From the NCBI GenBank assembly GCA_900769405.1, contig CAAGGL010000010.1, forward strand, positions 124,001-188,000: a stretch of DNA of 64,000 bases, given 5' to 3'. Numbering within the stretch: the stretch's first letter is position 1; every line of letters begins with the position of its first letter. Position numbers and translations under genes: made by a program. Positions 47,071 to 56,536 of the stretch are shown in pieces. Source of the stretch: an uncultured Alistipes sp. Lineage in GTDB: Bacteria; Bacteroidota; Bacteroidia; Bacteroidales; Rikenellaceae. Under the pieces are notes generated by a model. It was not told where the DNA came from and searched no databases. It saw only the letters and a list, made by a program, of their open reading frames with translations.

Positions 47071-47592
47071 ATGATGCGTCAAATTATAGAGTATGCGCTG
47101 CTGTTCTTGGTGCTGGTGCTGTTGCAGGTCTTCCTGTTCAGCAACCTCGAACTGAGCGTCTATCTCAATCCGTTGATTTACATTGCGTTCATCATTCTGT
47201 TGCCGATCGAAACGGCGCCCGTGCTGGTGCTCGGTCTGGGTCTGCTGATGGGCCTCACGATGGACGTGGCGATGGGCGCGGCGGGACTGAATACCCTCGC
47301 AACACTGCCCGTGGCATTCCTGCGCGGTGCGCTGCTGCGCCTGACCTGCTCGAAGGATAGCGTCTCGGACGGTGGTGTGCCGTCGATGCGCCGTCTGGGT
47401 GTGCTGGGCTTCACGCGCTATGTGGTGGCGGCGGTGCTGCTGCACTCGATTGTCTATTTCACGATGGAGTGCGCGACGTTCGACTATTTCCACCTGACGC
47501 TGCTGCGCACGGTAGTGAGTGGCGTGGTGACGGTCGGTGTGGTCTTCCTGACCTCGCAACTGTTTAATTCGCAAGTGACACGTGTACTATGA
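47071..47592 (+). CDS. mreD: Rod shape-determining protein MreD
   Basis: 173-residue inner-membrane protein with about five hydrophobic segments, starting IIEYALLFLVLVLLQVFLF and including NPLIYIAFIILLP. Start at 47071 or the next codon 47074. It overlaps mrdA by ATGA, so translation is coupled. Family assignment rests on topology and position between mreC and mrdA. Confidence 0.92.
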   Translation: MMRQIIEYALLFLVLVLLQVFLFSNLELSVYLNPLIYIAFIILLPIETAPVLVLGLGLLMGLTMDVAMGAAGLNTLATLPVAFLRGALLRLTCSKDSVSDGGVPSMRRLGVLGFTRYVVAAVLLHSIVYFTMECATFDYFHLTLLRTVVSGVVTVGVVFLTSQLFNSQVTRVL

Positions 47593-49421
47593 GTGATCAG
47601 AGAGATAGTCTGATGCGCGTGAGAACGCTGCAAGTGATCGTGCTGCTCATAGTCGGTGTGATCCTCGGTCGATTGTTCTATATTCAGTTGATCGACGATC
47701 GCTATAAGGATATGGCCGACAACAACGCTCTGCGCCACGTTGTGCAGTATCCGCCGCGAGGCGAGGTGCGCGACCGCAATGGCGAGTTCATCGTGCAGAG
47801 TCGTGAGGCGTACGACCTGATGGTCATCGCGCGCGAGATCCCGAAGGAGGGTTTCGACACGATGCGTATGTGCCGCGTGCTGGGTATGGAGAAGGCGGAG
47901 CTGATCAAGCAGCTCACTCGCGCCAAGACTCGCTCGCGTGTGCCGATGATGATCACCAATCAGCTCTCGAAGGAGGTCAAACTGCGTTTCGACGAGTGTA
48001 ATTTCCGAGGTTTCTATACGGTCTATCGTACGATCCGCTCCTATCCGCGTCGCATTGGCGGCAACCTGATGGGTTATGTGGGCGAGATCAATGCCGACCA
48101 GCTGCGTAAGCGCCCCGAATATCGTGCGGGCGACTACATCGGTATCAGCGGTTTGGAGTCGGCTTACGAGGAGGTACTGCGCGGTAAGAAGGGCGTGAAG
48201 GTCAATGAGATCGATGCGCACGGCGTGATCAAGGGCTCGTTCCGCGACGGTATGTACGACTCGCTGCCCATTCCCGGTCGCTCGTTGGTCTGCACGATCG
48301 ATGCCGAGTTGCAGGAGCTGGCCGAGGAGCTGATGGAGGGTAAGGTTGGTAGCGTTGTGGCGATCGAGCCTTCGACGGGCGAGATCCTGCTGATGGTGTC
48401 GTCGCCGACCTACGATCCGAACGATCTGGTGGGCAAGAACTTGCGACTGAACTATAACAAATTGTTGAAGAACCCCCACCGCCCGCTCTATAACCGCGCG
48501 GTGTCGTCGCACTATCCCCCGGGTTCGACCTTCAAGCTGGTGCAGGGTCTGATCGGCTTGCAGGAGGGTGTGCTCAAACCGAGTTACAGCTACCCCTGCA
48601 ACGGTGGTTACACCTATGCCAAGGGTCGCAAGATGAAGTGCCACCCGCACCCCTCGCCGCTCGATCTGCGTCCTGCGGTTGCCAACTCGTGTAATGCCTA
48701 CTTCTGCTATGTCTTCCGCGACATCATCGAGAACAAGAAGTACGAGAACGTGAAGGAGGGTCTGGACGTGTGGGCCGATTATGTTCGTTCGTTCGGTTTC
48801 GGTCGCACGCTCGACTCGGACTTTGCCAACGAGACACGCGGCTATGTGCCCACGTCGGAGTTCTACAATAAGGTCTATCACAATTCGTGGAAGGCTCAGA
48901 CAATCATTTCGTTGTCGATCGGTCAGGGTGAGTTGGGTTGTACGCCGTTGCAGATGGCTAACCTTGCGGCGATCATCGCCAACCGCGGTTACTACTATAT
49001 CCCCCATATCGTGCGCTCGGTCGAGGGTGTCGATTCGCTCGAACAGCGATTCTACGAGAAACAATATACGAAGGTCGATGCCGAGCACTTCGAGCCGATT
49101 GTCGAGGGTATGTGGCAGGGTGTAAATGTGGCGGGTACCTCGACACGCGCGGCAGTTGCGGGTCTGGATATCTGCGGCAAGACGGGTACGGCACAGAATC
49201 CGCACGGTCGCGACCACTCGACCTTCCTGAGCTTTGCGCCGAAGAACGATCCGAAGATCGCCATCTCGGTCTATGTCGAGAATGGTGGTTTTGGTGCGAC
49301 GATCGCACTGCCGATTGCCAGCCTGCTGATCGAGAAGTATCTGACCGATACGATCACGCGCCCGCATATGATCGACCAAGTTAAACAGATGAAAATTTAT
49401 TACCCCAATGCTAAGAAGTAA
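47589..49421 (+). CDS. mrdA: Penicillin-binding protein 2 (elongation transpeptidase)
   Basis: Cross-links peptidoglycan during rod elongation. It is 610 residues: N-terminal membrane anchor (LQVIVLLIVGVILGRLFYI), dimerisation domain, then the transpeptidase with the SxxK nucleophile Ser313 (PPGSTFK), SCN at 367-369 and KTG at 531-533. It overlaps mreD by 4 bases and rodA by 14, a tight elongasome block. Confidence 0.96.
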   Translation: MSDQRDSLMRVRTLQVIVLLIVGVILGRLFYIQLIDDRYKDMADNNALRHVVQYPPRGEVRDRNGEFIVQSREAYDLMVIAREIPKEGFDTMRMCRVLGMEKAELIKQLTRAKTRSRVPMMITNQLSKEVKLRFDECNFRGFYTVYRTIRSYPRRIGGNLMGYVGEINADQLRKRPEYRAGDYIGISGLESAYEEVLRGKKGVKVNEIDAHGVIKGSFRDGMYDSLPIPGRSLVCTIDAELQELAEELMEGKVGSVVAIEPSTGEILLMVSSPTYDPNDLVGKNLRLNYNKLLKNPHRPLYNRAVSSHYPPGSTFKLVQGLIGLQEGVLKPSYSYPCNGGYTYAKGRKMKCHPHPSPLDLRPAVANSCNAYFCYVFRDIIENKKYENVKEGLDVWADYVRSFGFGRTLDSDFANETRGYVPTSEFYNKVYHNSWKAQTIISLSIGQGELGCTPLQMANLAAIIANRGYYYIPHIVRSVEGVDSLEQRFYEKQYTKVDAEHFEPIVEGMWQGVNVAGTSTRAAVAGLDICGKTGTAQNPHGRDHSTFLSFAPKNDPKIAISVYVENGGFGATIALPIASLLIEKYLTDTITRPHMIDQVKQMKIYYPNAKK

Positions 49422-50859
49422 CAGTTACGGAGGCTCGCGCTCGATCTTTTCGTTGTCGGTCGATTGGGTTATGATCCTGCTCTATGTGGGATTGGTGCTG
49501 ATCGGCTGGATGAGTATCTGCTCGGCGTCGTACGACGAGACGGCCATCGACCCCTATTCGTTCTCGCACTTCTACGTTAAGCAGGTGCTGTGGATCGGAT
49601 TGTCGCTGGTGGTGGCGTTGGTGGTGATGCTGCTCGACGATAAATATTACCATATGTTGGCCTATCCGGCCTATATCGGAGGTCTGCTGGTGCTGATCGG
49701 GACACTGCTGTTCGGTAAGGAGGTGAATGGCGCAAAGGCGTGGATCGAATTCGGATTCTTCTCGCTGCAACCCGTTGAGCTGGTGAAGATTGCAACAGCG
49801 TTGGCGTTGGCGCGCGTGATGAGTTCCTACTCGTTCTCGATTACCCGTTTCGGCGACTTGATGCGCGTGGCGACGATCATTCTGCTGCCGCTGCTGATCA
49901 TCATCTTGCAGAACGATACGGGCTCGGGTATCGTGCTCTGCTCGTTCATCTTCGTGCTCTATCGCGAGGGCCTGAACAAGTGGCTGTGCATACCGTTTAT
50001 TCTGATCGCGGCGCTCTTTATCGGCTCGTTGATCCTGACGCCGATGACGATGTTGGTGCTGTTGATCCTGCTCTGCACGATCTTCGAGGTGCTGATGAAT
50101 GGCGAGTGGCAGTCGCGCGTGATCTATCTGGCGACGCTGGCGCTGACGAGTATTGTGATCTATTTGGTGGCGAACTACCTGATCGGCTGGCCGCTGTCGG
50201 CATATAAGACGCTGTTGGGTGTGACGCTGCTGTCGATGGTGGCGGTGGTGATCTATGCCTATCGCGCGCACCTGCGCAATATATTTATTGTGGTGGCGAT
50301 CTTTGTCGGCTCGATGATCTTCCTGCCGACGACCAACTTCCTCTTTAATGAGGTGCTGCAACCCCACCAGAAGGATCGAATCTACTCGTTCCTCGGCATC
50401 AAGAACGACCCGCAGGGTATCGACTTCAACGTCAATCAGTCGAAGATCGCGATCGGTTCGGGCGGTCTGACGGGTAAAGGTTTCTTGGAGGGAACGCAGG
50501 TTAAGTACAACTTCGTGCCCGAGAACCATACCGACTTCATCTTCTGCACCGTGGGCGAGGAGTGGGGCTTTCTGGGCTGTCTGGTTGTGCTGGCAATGTA
50601 CTGCACGCTGATCCTTCGACTGATGCGTATCGGCGAGCGACAGGAGGAGCCGTTCGGTCGAATTTATTGCTACTGTGTGGCGTCGATTTTGCTGTTCCAC
50701 CTGATGGTAAACGTTGGAATGACAATCGGTTTGATGCCCGTGATGGGTATTCCGTTGCCGTTTATGAGCTACGGCGGATCGTCGCTGATGGCCTTCACGT
50801 TGCTGTTGTTCATTGCGATACGATTCGATGCATCGCGCCGTCGATTTGGCGTCGAATAG
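49408..50859 (+). CDS. rodA: Rod shape-determining protein RodA (peptidoglycan polymerase)
   Basis: SEDS-family glycosyltransferase that works with PBP2. It is 483 residues, about ten membrane spans. The signature near the C-terminus GLMPVMGIPLPFMSYGGSS and the central HTDFIFCTVGEEWGF are diagnostic. It overlaps mrdA by 14 bases; last gene of the mre block. No strong terminator follows, only a small CGAT/ATCG hairpin around 50921-50935. Confidence 0.96.
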   Translation: MLRSNSYGGSRSIFSLSVDWVMILLYVGLVLIGWMSICSASYDETAIDPYSFSHFYVKQVLWIGLSLVVALVVMLLDDKYYHMLAYPAYIGGLLVLIGTLLFGKEVNGAKAWIEFGFFSLQPVELVKIATALALARVMSSYSFSITRFGDLMRVATIILLPLLIIILQNDTGSGIVLCSFIFVLYREGLNKWLCIPFILIAALFIGSLILTPMTMLVLLILLCTIFEVLMNGEWQSRVIYLATLALTSIVIYLVANYLIGWPLSAYKTLLGVTLLSMVAVVIYAYRAHLRNIFIVVAIFVGSMIFLPTTNFLFNEVLQPHQKDRIYSFLGIKNDPQGIDFNVNQSKIAIGSGGLTGKGFLEGTQVKYNFVPENHTDFIFCTVGEEWGFLGCLVVLAMYCTLILRLMRIGERQEEPFGRIYCYCVASILLFHLMVNVGMTIGLMPVMGIPLPFMSYGGSSLMAFTLLLFIAIRFDASRRRFGVE

Positions 50860-50932
50860 AGTGAAAAAGAGGAACGTAAAGAGGTAAAAACGAATAAATA
50901 AGTACTAAAAACGATATTTTTATCGAGGAATA

Positions 50933-50963
50933 TTTGTAAGTCTAACTTTTTTGCGTACCTTTG
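50933..50963 (+). promoter_or_regulatory. Promoter of tRNA-Glu/rpsT
   Basis: TTTG (50933-50936), 19-bp spacer, TACCTTTG (50956-50963): an ideal match to the Bacteroidetes consensus. Confidence 0.88.
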
Positions 50964-51008
50964 CACCGCTAAAAATTACCGTAATTGCGGTCGAAAGTAT
51001 AGCAGGAA

Positions 51009-51080
51009 GGCCCATTCGTCTATCGGTTAGGACGCAAGATTTTCATTCTTGAAAGAGGAGTTCGACTCTCCTATGGGCTA
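51009..51080 (+). tRNA. tRNA-Glu (anticodon TTC)
   Basis: Acceptor GGCCCAT/ATGGGCT with a G1-U72 pair, D-arm region CGTCTATCGGTTAGGACG, anticodon stem CAAGA/TCTTG with loop TTTTCAT (TTC), T-arm AGGAGTTCGACTCTCCT. CCA is not encoded. It is followed by rpsT after 41 bp on the same strand. Confidence 0.94.
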
Positions 51081-51121
51081 CTAAGATATTGAAAATAAGA
51101 ATTAAAACTTTATAACAGATT

Positions 51122-51373
51122 ATGGCAAACCATAAGTCATCGGAAAAAAGAATTCGTCAGACCGCTACCAAGCGTGCTCACAACCGCCTGTATCACAAGA
51201 CCACTCGTAACGCAGTTAAGGCTCTGCGCAACACGACTGAGAAGAGCGCAGCTGAGGCTCTGCTGCCTAAGGTAAGCTCGATGTTGGATAAGTTGGCTAA
51301 GATGAACATTATCCACAAGAACAAGGCTGGTAACTTGAAGAGCAGCGTTCAGCTTCACGTAAACTCGCTCTAA
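51122..51373 (+). CDS. rpsT: 30S ribosomal protein S20 (bS20)
   Basis: Three-helix 16S rRNA-binding protein, 83 residues. NHKSSEKRIRQTATKRAHNR and the IIHKNKAGNLKSSVQLHV ending are diagnostic. It lies behind tRNA-Glu, ahead of a terminator. Confidence 0.96.
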   Translation: MANHKSSEKRIRQTATKRAHNRLYHKTTRNAVKALRNTTEKSAAEALLPKVSSMLDKLAKMNIIHKNKAGNLKSSVQLHVNSL

Positions 51374-51389
51374 TTCGAGTTTTTGTGCG

Positions 51390-51421
51390 GTCGGAGGGGT
51401 GCCGAGCAAGTGCGCTCCGAC
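51390..51421 (+). other. Stem-loop displaying GTGCCGAGCA after rpsT
   Basis: GTCGGAG (51390-51396) pairs with CTCCGAC (51415-51421). The 18-base loop contains GTGCCGAGCAAGTG, which matches 13 of 14 bases at 8062-8075 in the rplC leader. It precedes the intrinsic terminator. Confidence 0.55.
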
Positions 51422-51430
51422 GATAATGTT

Positions 51431-51460
51431 TAGGGTGTCTGTTGCAGACACCCTTATTTT
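51431..51460 (+). terminator. Terminator of rpsT
   Basis: AGGGTGTCTG (51432-51441) pairs perfectly with CAGACACCCT (51445-51454) over a 3-base loop and is followed by TATTTT. It ends 10 bp before the helicase gene. Confidence 0.85.
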
Positions 51461-51466
51461 GCTTGT

Positions 51467-53386
51467 ATGAACTTAATGAAAATGGAAGAGAATAAAACTA
51501 CCGAAACAAACTTGACCTTTGCCGAGCTGGGACTCGACGAGCAGATGTTGCGCGCGGTCGAGGCTAAGGGTTTCGAGCGCCCGTCGCCGATCCAGCGACT
51601 GACCATTCCCGCGCTGTTGGGCGAGGGTACGGATCTGATCGCGCAGGCACAGACGGGTACGGGCAAGACGGCGGCATTTGGTTTGCCGTTGTTGCAGTTG
51701 CTGACGCCCAAAGCAGGTCACGTTCAGGCGATTATATTGGTGCCGACGCGCGAGTTGGCGTTGCAGGTGACCGAGGAATTGATCTCGTTTAACCACGAGA
51801 AGCGAGTGTCGGTGACGGCGATCTATGGCGGTGCGTCGATTGGCGAGCAGTTGCGTCGTCTGTCGCGCGGTGTCGATATCGTAGTGGGTACGCCGGGTCG
51901 TGTGCTGGACCATATCGGTCGCGGCTCGCTCGACCTGTCGTCGATCAATTATATGGTGCTGGACGAGGCTGATGAGATGCTCAATATGGGTTTCATCGAG
52001 GATATCGAGGCGATTATGGCGGCGATGAACGAGCAGCGTCGAGTGCTGCTGTTCTCGGCGACGATGCCCGAGCGCATTGTGCGTCTGTCGCAGTCGTATA
52101 TGCGTGAGCCGCAGTTGTTGCGCGTCGAGGCGCAGCAGATCACGGCCGATTTGACCGATCAGATCTACTTCGAGGTGCGCGAGAGCGATAAGTTCGATGC
52201 GCTGACCCGAATTGTCGATGTGCAGACGGAGTTCTATGGCATTGTCTTCTGTCGCACGAAGGTCGCGGTGGATGAGATCTCGACCCGTTTGCAGGAGCGT
52301 GGCTATGCGGCCGAGGGTCTGCACGGCGATGTGTCGCAGGCGCAGCGCGAGAAGATTCTCAAAAAGTTCAAGGCGCGCCAGACCAATATTCTGGTGGCTA
52401 CGGATGTTGCGGCACGCGGTATCGACATCGTAAACCTCACACACGTAATCAATTACTCGTTGCCGCAGGACTCTGAGAGCTACGTGCATCGTATCGGTCG
52501 TACGGGTCGCGCGGGAAATGCGGGTACGGCGATTACATTCCTTTCGCCTGCCGAGTTCCGCCAGTTTGGCTACCTGAAACGCGACATCAAGGTCGAGATC
52601 AAGCGCGAGGAGTTGCCCTCGCCGCAGGATATTGTGGCGATGAAACGCAAGCGCATCAAGGACGAGATGGCCGAGGTGGTCGAGAGCGACAGCTATGTAA
52701 CCTATACCGATATGGCCGTCGAGCTGATGGGCGACTATACGCCCGAGGTGGCGATGGCGGCACTGCTGCGTATGGCATTCAAGAACGAGCTGGACGAGAA
52801 GCAGTATCCCGAGATTCGCTCGTTTGCGGTGGATCGTCGCGGTACGGTGCGTCTGTTCCTCTCGATTGGTCGCAAGGATGGTTTCGACGGTCGCAAGTTG
52901 GTCGGACTGTTGAAGCGCGAGTGCGATCTGCGCGATAAGAATATCAGTGATGTGAAGGTTGCCGACTGCTACTCGTTCGTTACGGTACCTTACACCGACG
53001 CCGAGGAGGTTGTGCGCCGACTGAACAAACTGCGCAAGGGCAAGCGCCCCGTGGCGGAGATCACCGAGGGAGCGCGCGCCGAGAAGCCCCGCAAGGAGCG
53101 TAAGGAGCGCAAGGAGCGTCCTGCACGCGAGGAGCGCACGGCGACCGAACGTGCTGCGGCTGAGGCCTTTGCTGAGGAGCGCGAGCAGACGGAGCGTCCC
53201 AAGCGCAAGCCCGCACCCAAGGCGCCGAGAGCAACTACCGAGCGTAGCAACGACACCTTCGATTGGAGCTATTTCGAGCGTGGCGGCAACAGTTGGGGCT
53301 CGGAGCGTCACGGCGGTCGCGGCAAGAGTGGCAAGCCTTCGCACGGCGGCAAGCCTGCGAAAGGCAAGAAGGGTGGCCGACGATAG
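51467..53386 (+). CDS. DEAD-box ATP-dependent RNA helicase
   Basis: 639 residues from ATG 51467; ATGs at 51476 and 51482 are equally possible starts. Motif I AQTGTGKT (61-68), DEAD (166-169), SAT (197-199) and HRIGRTGRAG define the helicase core. After about residue 400 comes a region resembling the DbpA RNA-binding domain (IGRKDGFDGRKLVGLLKREC), then a Lys/Glu/Arg-rich low-complexity segment and a Gly/Lys-rich basic tail. This layout fits the DeaD/CsdA class that assists ribosome assembly and mRNA decay; cold induction is known for the class, not visible here. No promoter box is evident in the 10 bp after the rpsT terminator, so read-through is likely. Confidence 0.9.
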   Translation: MNLMKMEENKTTETNLTFAELGLDEQMLRAVEAKGFERPSPIQRLTIPALLGEGTDLIAQAQTGTGKTAAFGLPLLQLLTPKAGHVQAIILVPTRELALQVTEELISFNHEKRVSVTAIYGGASIGEQLRRLSRGVDIVVGTPGRVLDHIGRGSLDLSSINYMVLDEADEMLNMGFIEDIEAIMAAMNEQRRVLLFSATMPERIVRLSQSYMREPQLLRVEAQQITADLTDQIYFEVRESDKFDALTRIVDVQTEFYGIVFCRTKVAVDEISTRLQERGYAAEGLHGDVSQAQREKILKKFKARQTNILVATDVAARGIDIVNLTHVINYSLPQDSESYVHRIGRTGRAGNAGTAITFLSPAEFRQFGYLKRDIKVEIKREELPSPQDIVAMKRKRIKDEMAEVVESDSYVTYTDMAVELMGDYTPEVAMAALLRMAFKNELDEKQYPEIRSFAVDRRGTVRLFLSIGRKDGFDGRKLVGLLKRECDLRDKNISDVKVADCYSFVTVPYTDAEEVVRRLNKLRKGKRPVAEITEGARAEKPRKERKERKERPAREERTATERAAAEAFAEEREQTERPKRKPAPKAPRATTERSNDTFDWSYFERGGNSWGSERHGGRGKSGKPSHGGKPAKGKKGGRR

Positions 53387-53388
53387 AG

Positions 53389-53481
53389 TGTCAAGTGTGA
53401 CAAAGTGGCAGACGACCGATTGCGGAGCGTCGCATTTTGGCACATTCGACGTGTCAATCGGGGTTTGGCATACCTATTGAT
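53389..53481 (+). promoter_or_regulatory. Candidate stress promoter region of groES-groEL
   Basis: TGTCA (53389), TGACA (53398) and TGGCA (53406) occur at near-regular 8-9 bp steps, followed by TTGGCAC (53437), TGTCA (53452) and TTTGGCA (53464-53470). The last is six bases from TTGAT (53477-53481), a -24/-12-like layout although the -12 GC is GA. No CIRCE repeat and no TAnnTTTG box is present. Whether this is an RpoN-type or activator-dependent promoter is inference. Confidence 0.5.
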
Positions 53482-53535
53482 ATATATGTTCCTCGTAAAG
53501 CAGAAAACTAACAAAAATCTAAAATAAGAACAACG

Positions 53536-53805
53536 ATGAATGTAAAACCGTTATCAGACAGAGTTCTCATTCTGCCCAATCCGGCAGAGGAGAAGACCGC
53601 AGGTGGATTGTATATTCCCGACACTGCAAAAGAGAAGCCCCTCGCAGGTAAAGTTGTAGCCGTAGGTCCGGGCACGGCCGAGGTTAAGATGGAGGTCAGC
53701 GTAGGCGACCAGGTGCTCTATGGCAAGTACGCAGGCACCGAGATTCAGGTTGAGGGCGAGAGCTATCTGATTATGCGTCAGAGCGATATTCTGGCAATTA
53801 TCTAA
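53536..53805 (+). CDS. groES: Co-chaperonin GroES
   Basis: Lid of the GroEL folding chamber. It is 89 residues. NVKPLSDRVLILPNPAEEKT, the mobile loop around GLYIPDTAKEKP and KYAGTEIQVEGESYLIMR are typical. groEL follows after 25 bp. Confidence 0.97.
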   Translation: MNVKPLSDRVLILPNPAEEKTAGGLYIPDTAKEKPLAGKVVAVGPGTAEVKMEVSVGDQVLYGKYAGTEIQVEGESYLIMRQSDILAII

Positions 53806-53830
53806 AATCGATTAAAACAGCAAAACAGTT

Positions 53831-55459
53831 ATGGCAAAGGAGATTAAATATAACGTTGAGGCGCGCGAGCTGCTCAAAGAGGGTGTCGATGCGCTGAGCA
53901 ATGCAGTGAAGGTAACGCTCGGTCCTAAGGGTCGTAACGTGATCATCGACAAGAAGTTCGGTGCTCCGCAGGTGACCAAGGACGGTGTTTCGGTAGCTAA
54001 GGAGGTTGAGCTCGACAACGCTTTCGCAAATATGGGTGCGCAGATGGTTAAGGAGGTTGCTTCGAAGACCAACGACGACGCAGGTGACGGTACCACAACC
54101 GCTACGGTGCTGGCTCAGGCTATCATCGGTGTAGGTTTGAAGAACGTAACCGCAGGCGCTAACCCGATGGATTTGAAGCGCGGTATCGACAAGGCTGTTG
54201 CAGCGGTTGTTGCATCGCTCAAAGAGCAGAGCCAGACCGTAGGTTCGGACATCGCTAAGATCGAGCAGGTGGCAACCATCTCGGCTAACAACGACGCAAA
54301 CATCGGTAAGCTGATCGCTGAGGCGATGAGCAAGGTCAACAAGGAGGGTGTGATCACCGTCGAGGAGGCTAAGGGTACCGAGACTCACGTTGAGGTTGTT
54401 GAGGGTATGCAGTTCGATCGCGGCTACATCTCGCCCTACTTCATCACCGACACCGAGAAGATGTTGGCCGAGTTGGATAAGCCCTTCATCCTGATCACCG
54501 ACAAGAAGATCTCGACTATGAAGGAGTTGATGGGCGTTTTGGAGCCCGTAGCTCAGAGTGGTCGTTCGTTGTTGATCGTTGCTGAGGACGTTGATGGCGA
54601 CGCTCTGTCGGCGCTGGTTGTCAATCGTTTGCGTGGCTCGTTGAAGGTTGCAGCTTGCAAGGCTCCGGGCTTTGGCGACCGTCGTAAGGAGATGTTGGAG
54701 GACATCGCAATCCTGACGGGCGGTATGGTGATCTCGACCGACAAGGGTATGAAGATCGAGGACGCAACCATCGAGATGCTCGGTACGGCCGAGAAGGTGA
54801 CCCTGAACAAGGAGAACACCACCATCGTGAACGGCAACGGCACGAAGGAGGCTATCGAGGCTCGCGTGGCATCGATCCGCGCTGCTATCGAGATTTCGAC
54901 TTCGGACTACGACAAGGAGAAGTTGCAGGAGCGTCTAGCTAAGTTGGCAGGTGGTGTTGCAGTTCTCTACGTTGGTGCAGCAACCGAGGTTGAGATGAAG
55001 GAGAAGAAGGACCGCGTTGATGACGCTCTGGCTGCAACCCGCGCAGCTGTTGAGGAGGGTATCGTTCCGGGCGGTGGTGTTGCGTATATCCGCGCTACGG
55101 CTGCTTTGGAGAACCTCAAAGGCAACAACGAGGATCAGACCACAGGTATCAATATCGTTAAGCGCGCTATCGAGGAGCCTCTGCGCCAGATCGTTGCAAA
55201 TGCAGGCGGCGAGGGTTCGGTAGTTGTCAACAAGGTTAAGGAGGGCGAGGGTGCGTTCGGTTACAACGCTCGCGACGACCGCTATGAGGATATGCTCGCA
55301 GCTGGTATCATCGACCCGACGAAGGTTTCGCGTGTTGCGTTGGAGAATGCAGCGTCGATCGCTTCGATGTTCCTCACCACCGAGTGCGTGCTGGCTGAGA
55401 AGAAGGAGGAGAATCCGATGCCTGCAATGCCCGCAGGCGGTATGGGCGGTATGATGTAA
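53831..55459 (+). CDS. groEL: Chaperonin GroEL
   Basis: Tetradecameric folding chamber. It is 542 residues. VTLGPKGRNVIIDKKFGAP, the nucleotide-binding DAGDGTTTATVLA, the apical domain and the equatorial return with EGIVPGGGVAYIRA are intact, ending in the Met/Gly tail AGGMGGMM. An intrinsic terminator follows 25 bp after the stop. Confidence 0.98.
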   Translation: MAKEIKYNVEARELLKEGVDALSNAVKVTLGPKGRNVIIDKKFGAPQVTKDGVSVAKEVELDNAFANMGAQMVKEVASKTNDDAGDGTTTATVLAQAIIGVGLKNVTAGANPMDLKRGIDKAVAAVVASLKEQSQTVGSDIAKIEQVATISANNDANIGKLIAEAMSKVNKEGVITVEEAKGTETHVEVVEGMQFDRGYISPYFITDTEKMLAELDKPFILITDKKISTMKELMGVLEPVAQSGRSLLIVAEDVDGDALSALVVNRLRGSLKVAACKAPGFGDRRKEMLEDIAILTGGMVISTDKGMKIEDATIEMLGTAEKVTLNKENTTIVNGNGTKEAIEARVASIRAAIEISTSDYDKEKLQERLAKLAGGVAVLYVGAATEVEMKEKKDRVDDALAATRAAVEEGIVPGGGVAYIRATAALENLKGNNEDQTTGINIVKRAIEEPLRQIVANAGGEGSVVVNKVKEGEGAFGYNARDDRYEDMLAAGIIDPTKVSRVALENAASIASMFLTTECVLAEKKEENPMPAMPAGGMGGMM

Positions 55460-55484
55460 TCCGCACTCCGACCGTATAAAAGCG

Positions 55485-55518
55485 AAGAGCCGCGTTCCGT
55501 TTGGAGCGCGGCTCTTTT
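55485..55518. terminator. Terminator of groEL, possibly shared by the antiporter gene
   Basis: AAGAGCCGCGTTCC (55485-55498) pairs with GGAGCGCGGCTCTT (55503-55516, one G-U) and is followed by TTATTT. On the minus strand the same stem lies 20 bp past the antiporter stop, with a weaker T-run. Confidence 0.85.
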
Positions 55519-55538
55519 ATTTCAACCTAAGTGGCGGG

Positions 55539-56501
55539 TTACTGATGCGTAACCATATACCAAATGTAGGCGATGTAGGCCACAATCAGGATCACAGCCT
55601 CGGGGCGGTCGATCTTATTGCGCTTGAAACTGAAAGCGGTGATCCACAGCAGAATCGACGCGCCGAGAACGGTCAGCAGATCAACCATCGTAATGCCGCC
55701 GAGCGAGAGCGGAGTGATCGTTGCCGACGCACCCAACACAAGGAAGATATTCGAGATATTCGAGCCGAGCACATTACCCATCGCCATTTCGGCCTTGCCT
55801 TTCACTGCCGATACGGCGCTCGCAGCCAGCTCGGGCAGCGAGGTGCCACCTGCCAGCAGCGTGATTGCGATCATCGACTCGCTTACGCCCAATGCGCGAG
55901 CCACCTCTACGGCGCTCGTCTGGAAGAGGTTACCGCCGAATACCAACGCCGCCAAACCACCAACGATCATAATGAGCATCAGCCAGATAGGCATCGGTTT
56001 CTGCTCCTCTGCCGCCTCCTCGACTTCGGGAGCCTTAGCCGAGAAGATCGTGTAGCTGATGAAGACCACGAACAACAGCAGCAGGATGATACCCTCGTCG
56101 CGACCGATGTTATTGCGCAGATCGCTACCGAGCAGCACGTCGCAACATACGACCAGCAGCACGATCGAGGCCAGAATTCCGAGCGGAATATCCTTTTTGA
56201 TATTATCCGAGGTGAGGGGCACGGGGCGGATCAGGGTCGTGATACCCAGAATGAGCAGACCATTGAACAGATTCGATCCCGTTACGTTACCGATAGCCAT
56301 ATCGCCACTGCCGTGCAGAGCCGAGATCACACTCACGACCAACTCGGGGGTTGAGGTGCCGATGGCTACGATCGTCAGTCCGACGATAAACTCCGAGATG
56401 TTGAATCGACGCGCCAATGCCGCCGAACCGTCGGTTAGGTAGTTTGCACCCACGAGGATCAGCACCAGGCCGACGATCAGTAGAATTACATTCATAGACA
56501 A
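55539..56501 (-). CDS. Na+/Ca2+ antiporter family membrane protein
   Basis: 320 residues, about ten membrane spans in two inverted halves. Each half carries the family alpha-repeat motif: IGTSTPELVVSVISAL with GNVTGSNLFN, and AGGTSLPELAASAVSA with GNVLGSNISN. The halves are joined by an acidic cytoplasmic loop (VEEAAEEQK). Similar to YrbG-type calcium/sodium exchangers. ATG 56495 (MNVILLIVG) is an alternative start. It lies 35 bp behind rnhA and is likely co-transcribed. Confidence 0.92.
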   Translation of the reverse strand: MSMNVILLIVGLVLILVGANYLTDGSAALARRFNISEFIVGLTIVAIGTSTPELVVSVISALHGSGDMAIGNVTGSNLFNGLLILGITTLIRPVPLTSDNIKKDIPLGILASIVLLVVCCDVLLGSDLRNNIGRDEGIILLLLFVVFISYTIFSAKAPEVEEAAEEQKPMPIWLMLIMIVGGLAALVFGGNLFQTSAVEVARALGVSESMIAITLLAGGTSLPELAASAVSAVKGKAEMAMGNVLGSNISNIFLVLGASATITPLSLGGITMVDLLTVLGASILLWITAFSFKRNKIDRPEAVILIVAYIAYIWYMVTHQ

Positions 56502-56536
56502 TATTTAAGTTTGTTCAAATTCGTTTCGTTCAACTG

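Noticed and set aside
47484..49379. 631-codon open frame antisense to mrdA
   Set aside because: Arg/His/Gln-rich shadow of the GC-rich sense gene, which has all penicillin-binding motifs.
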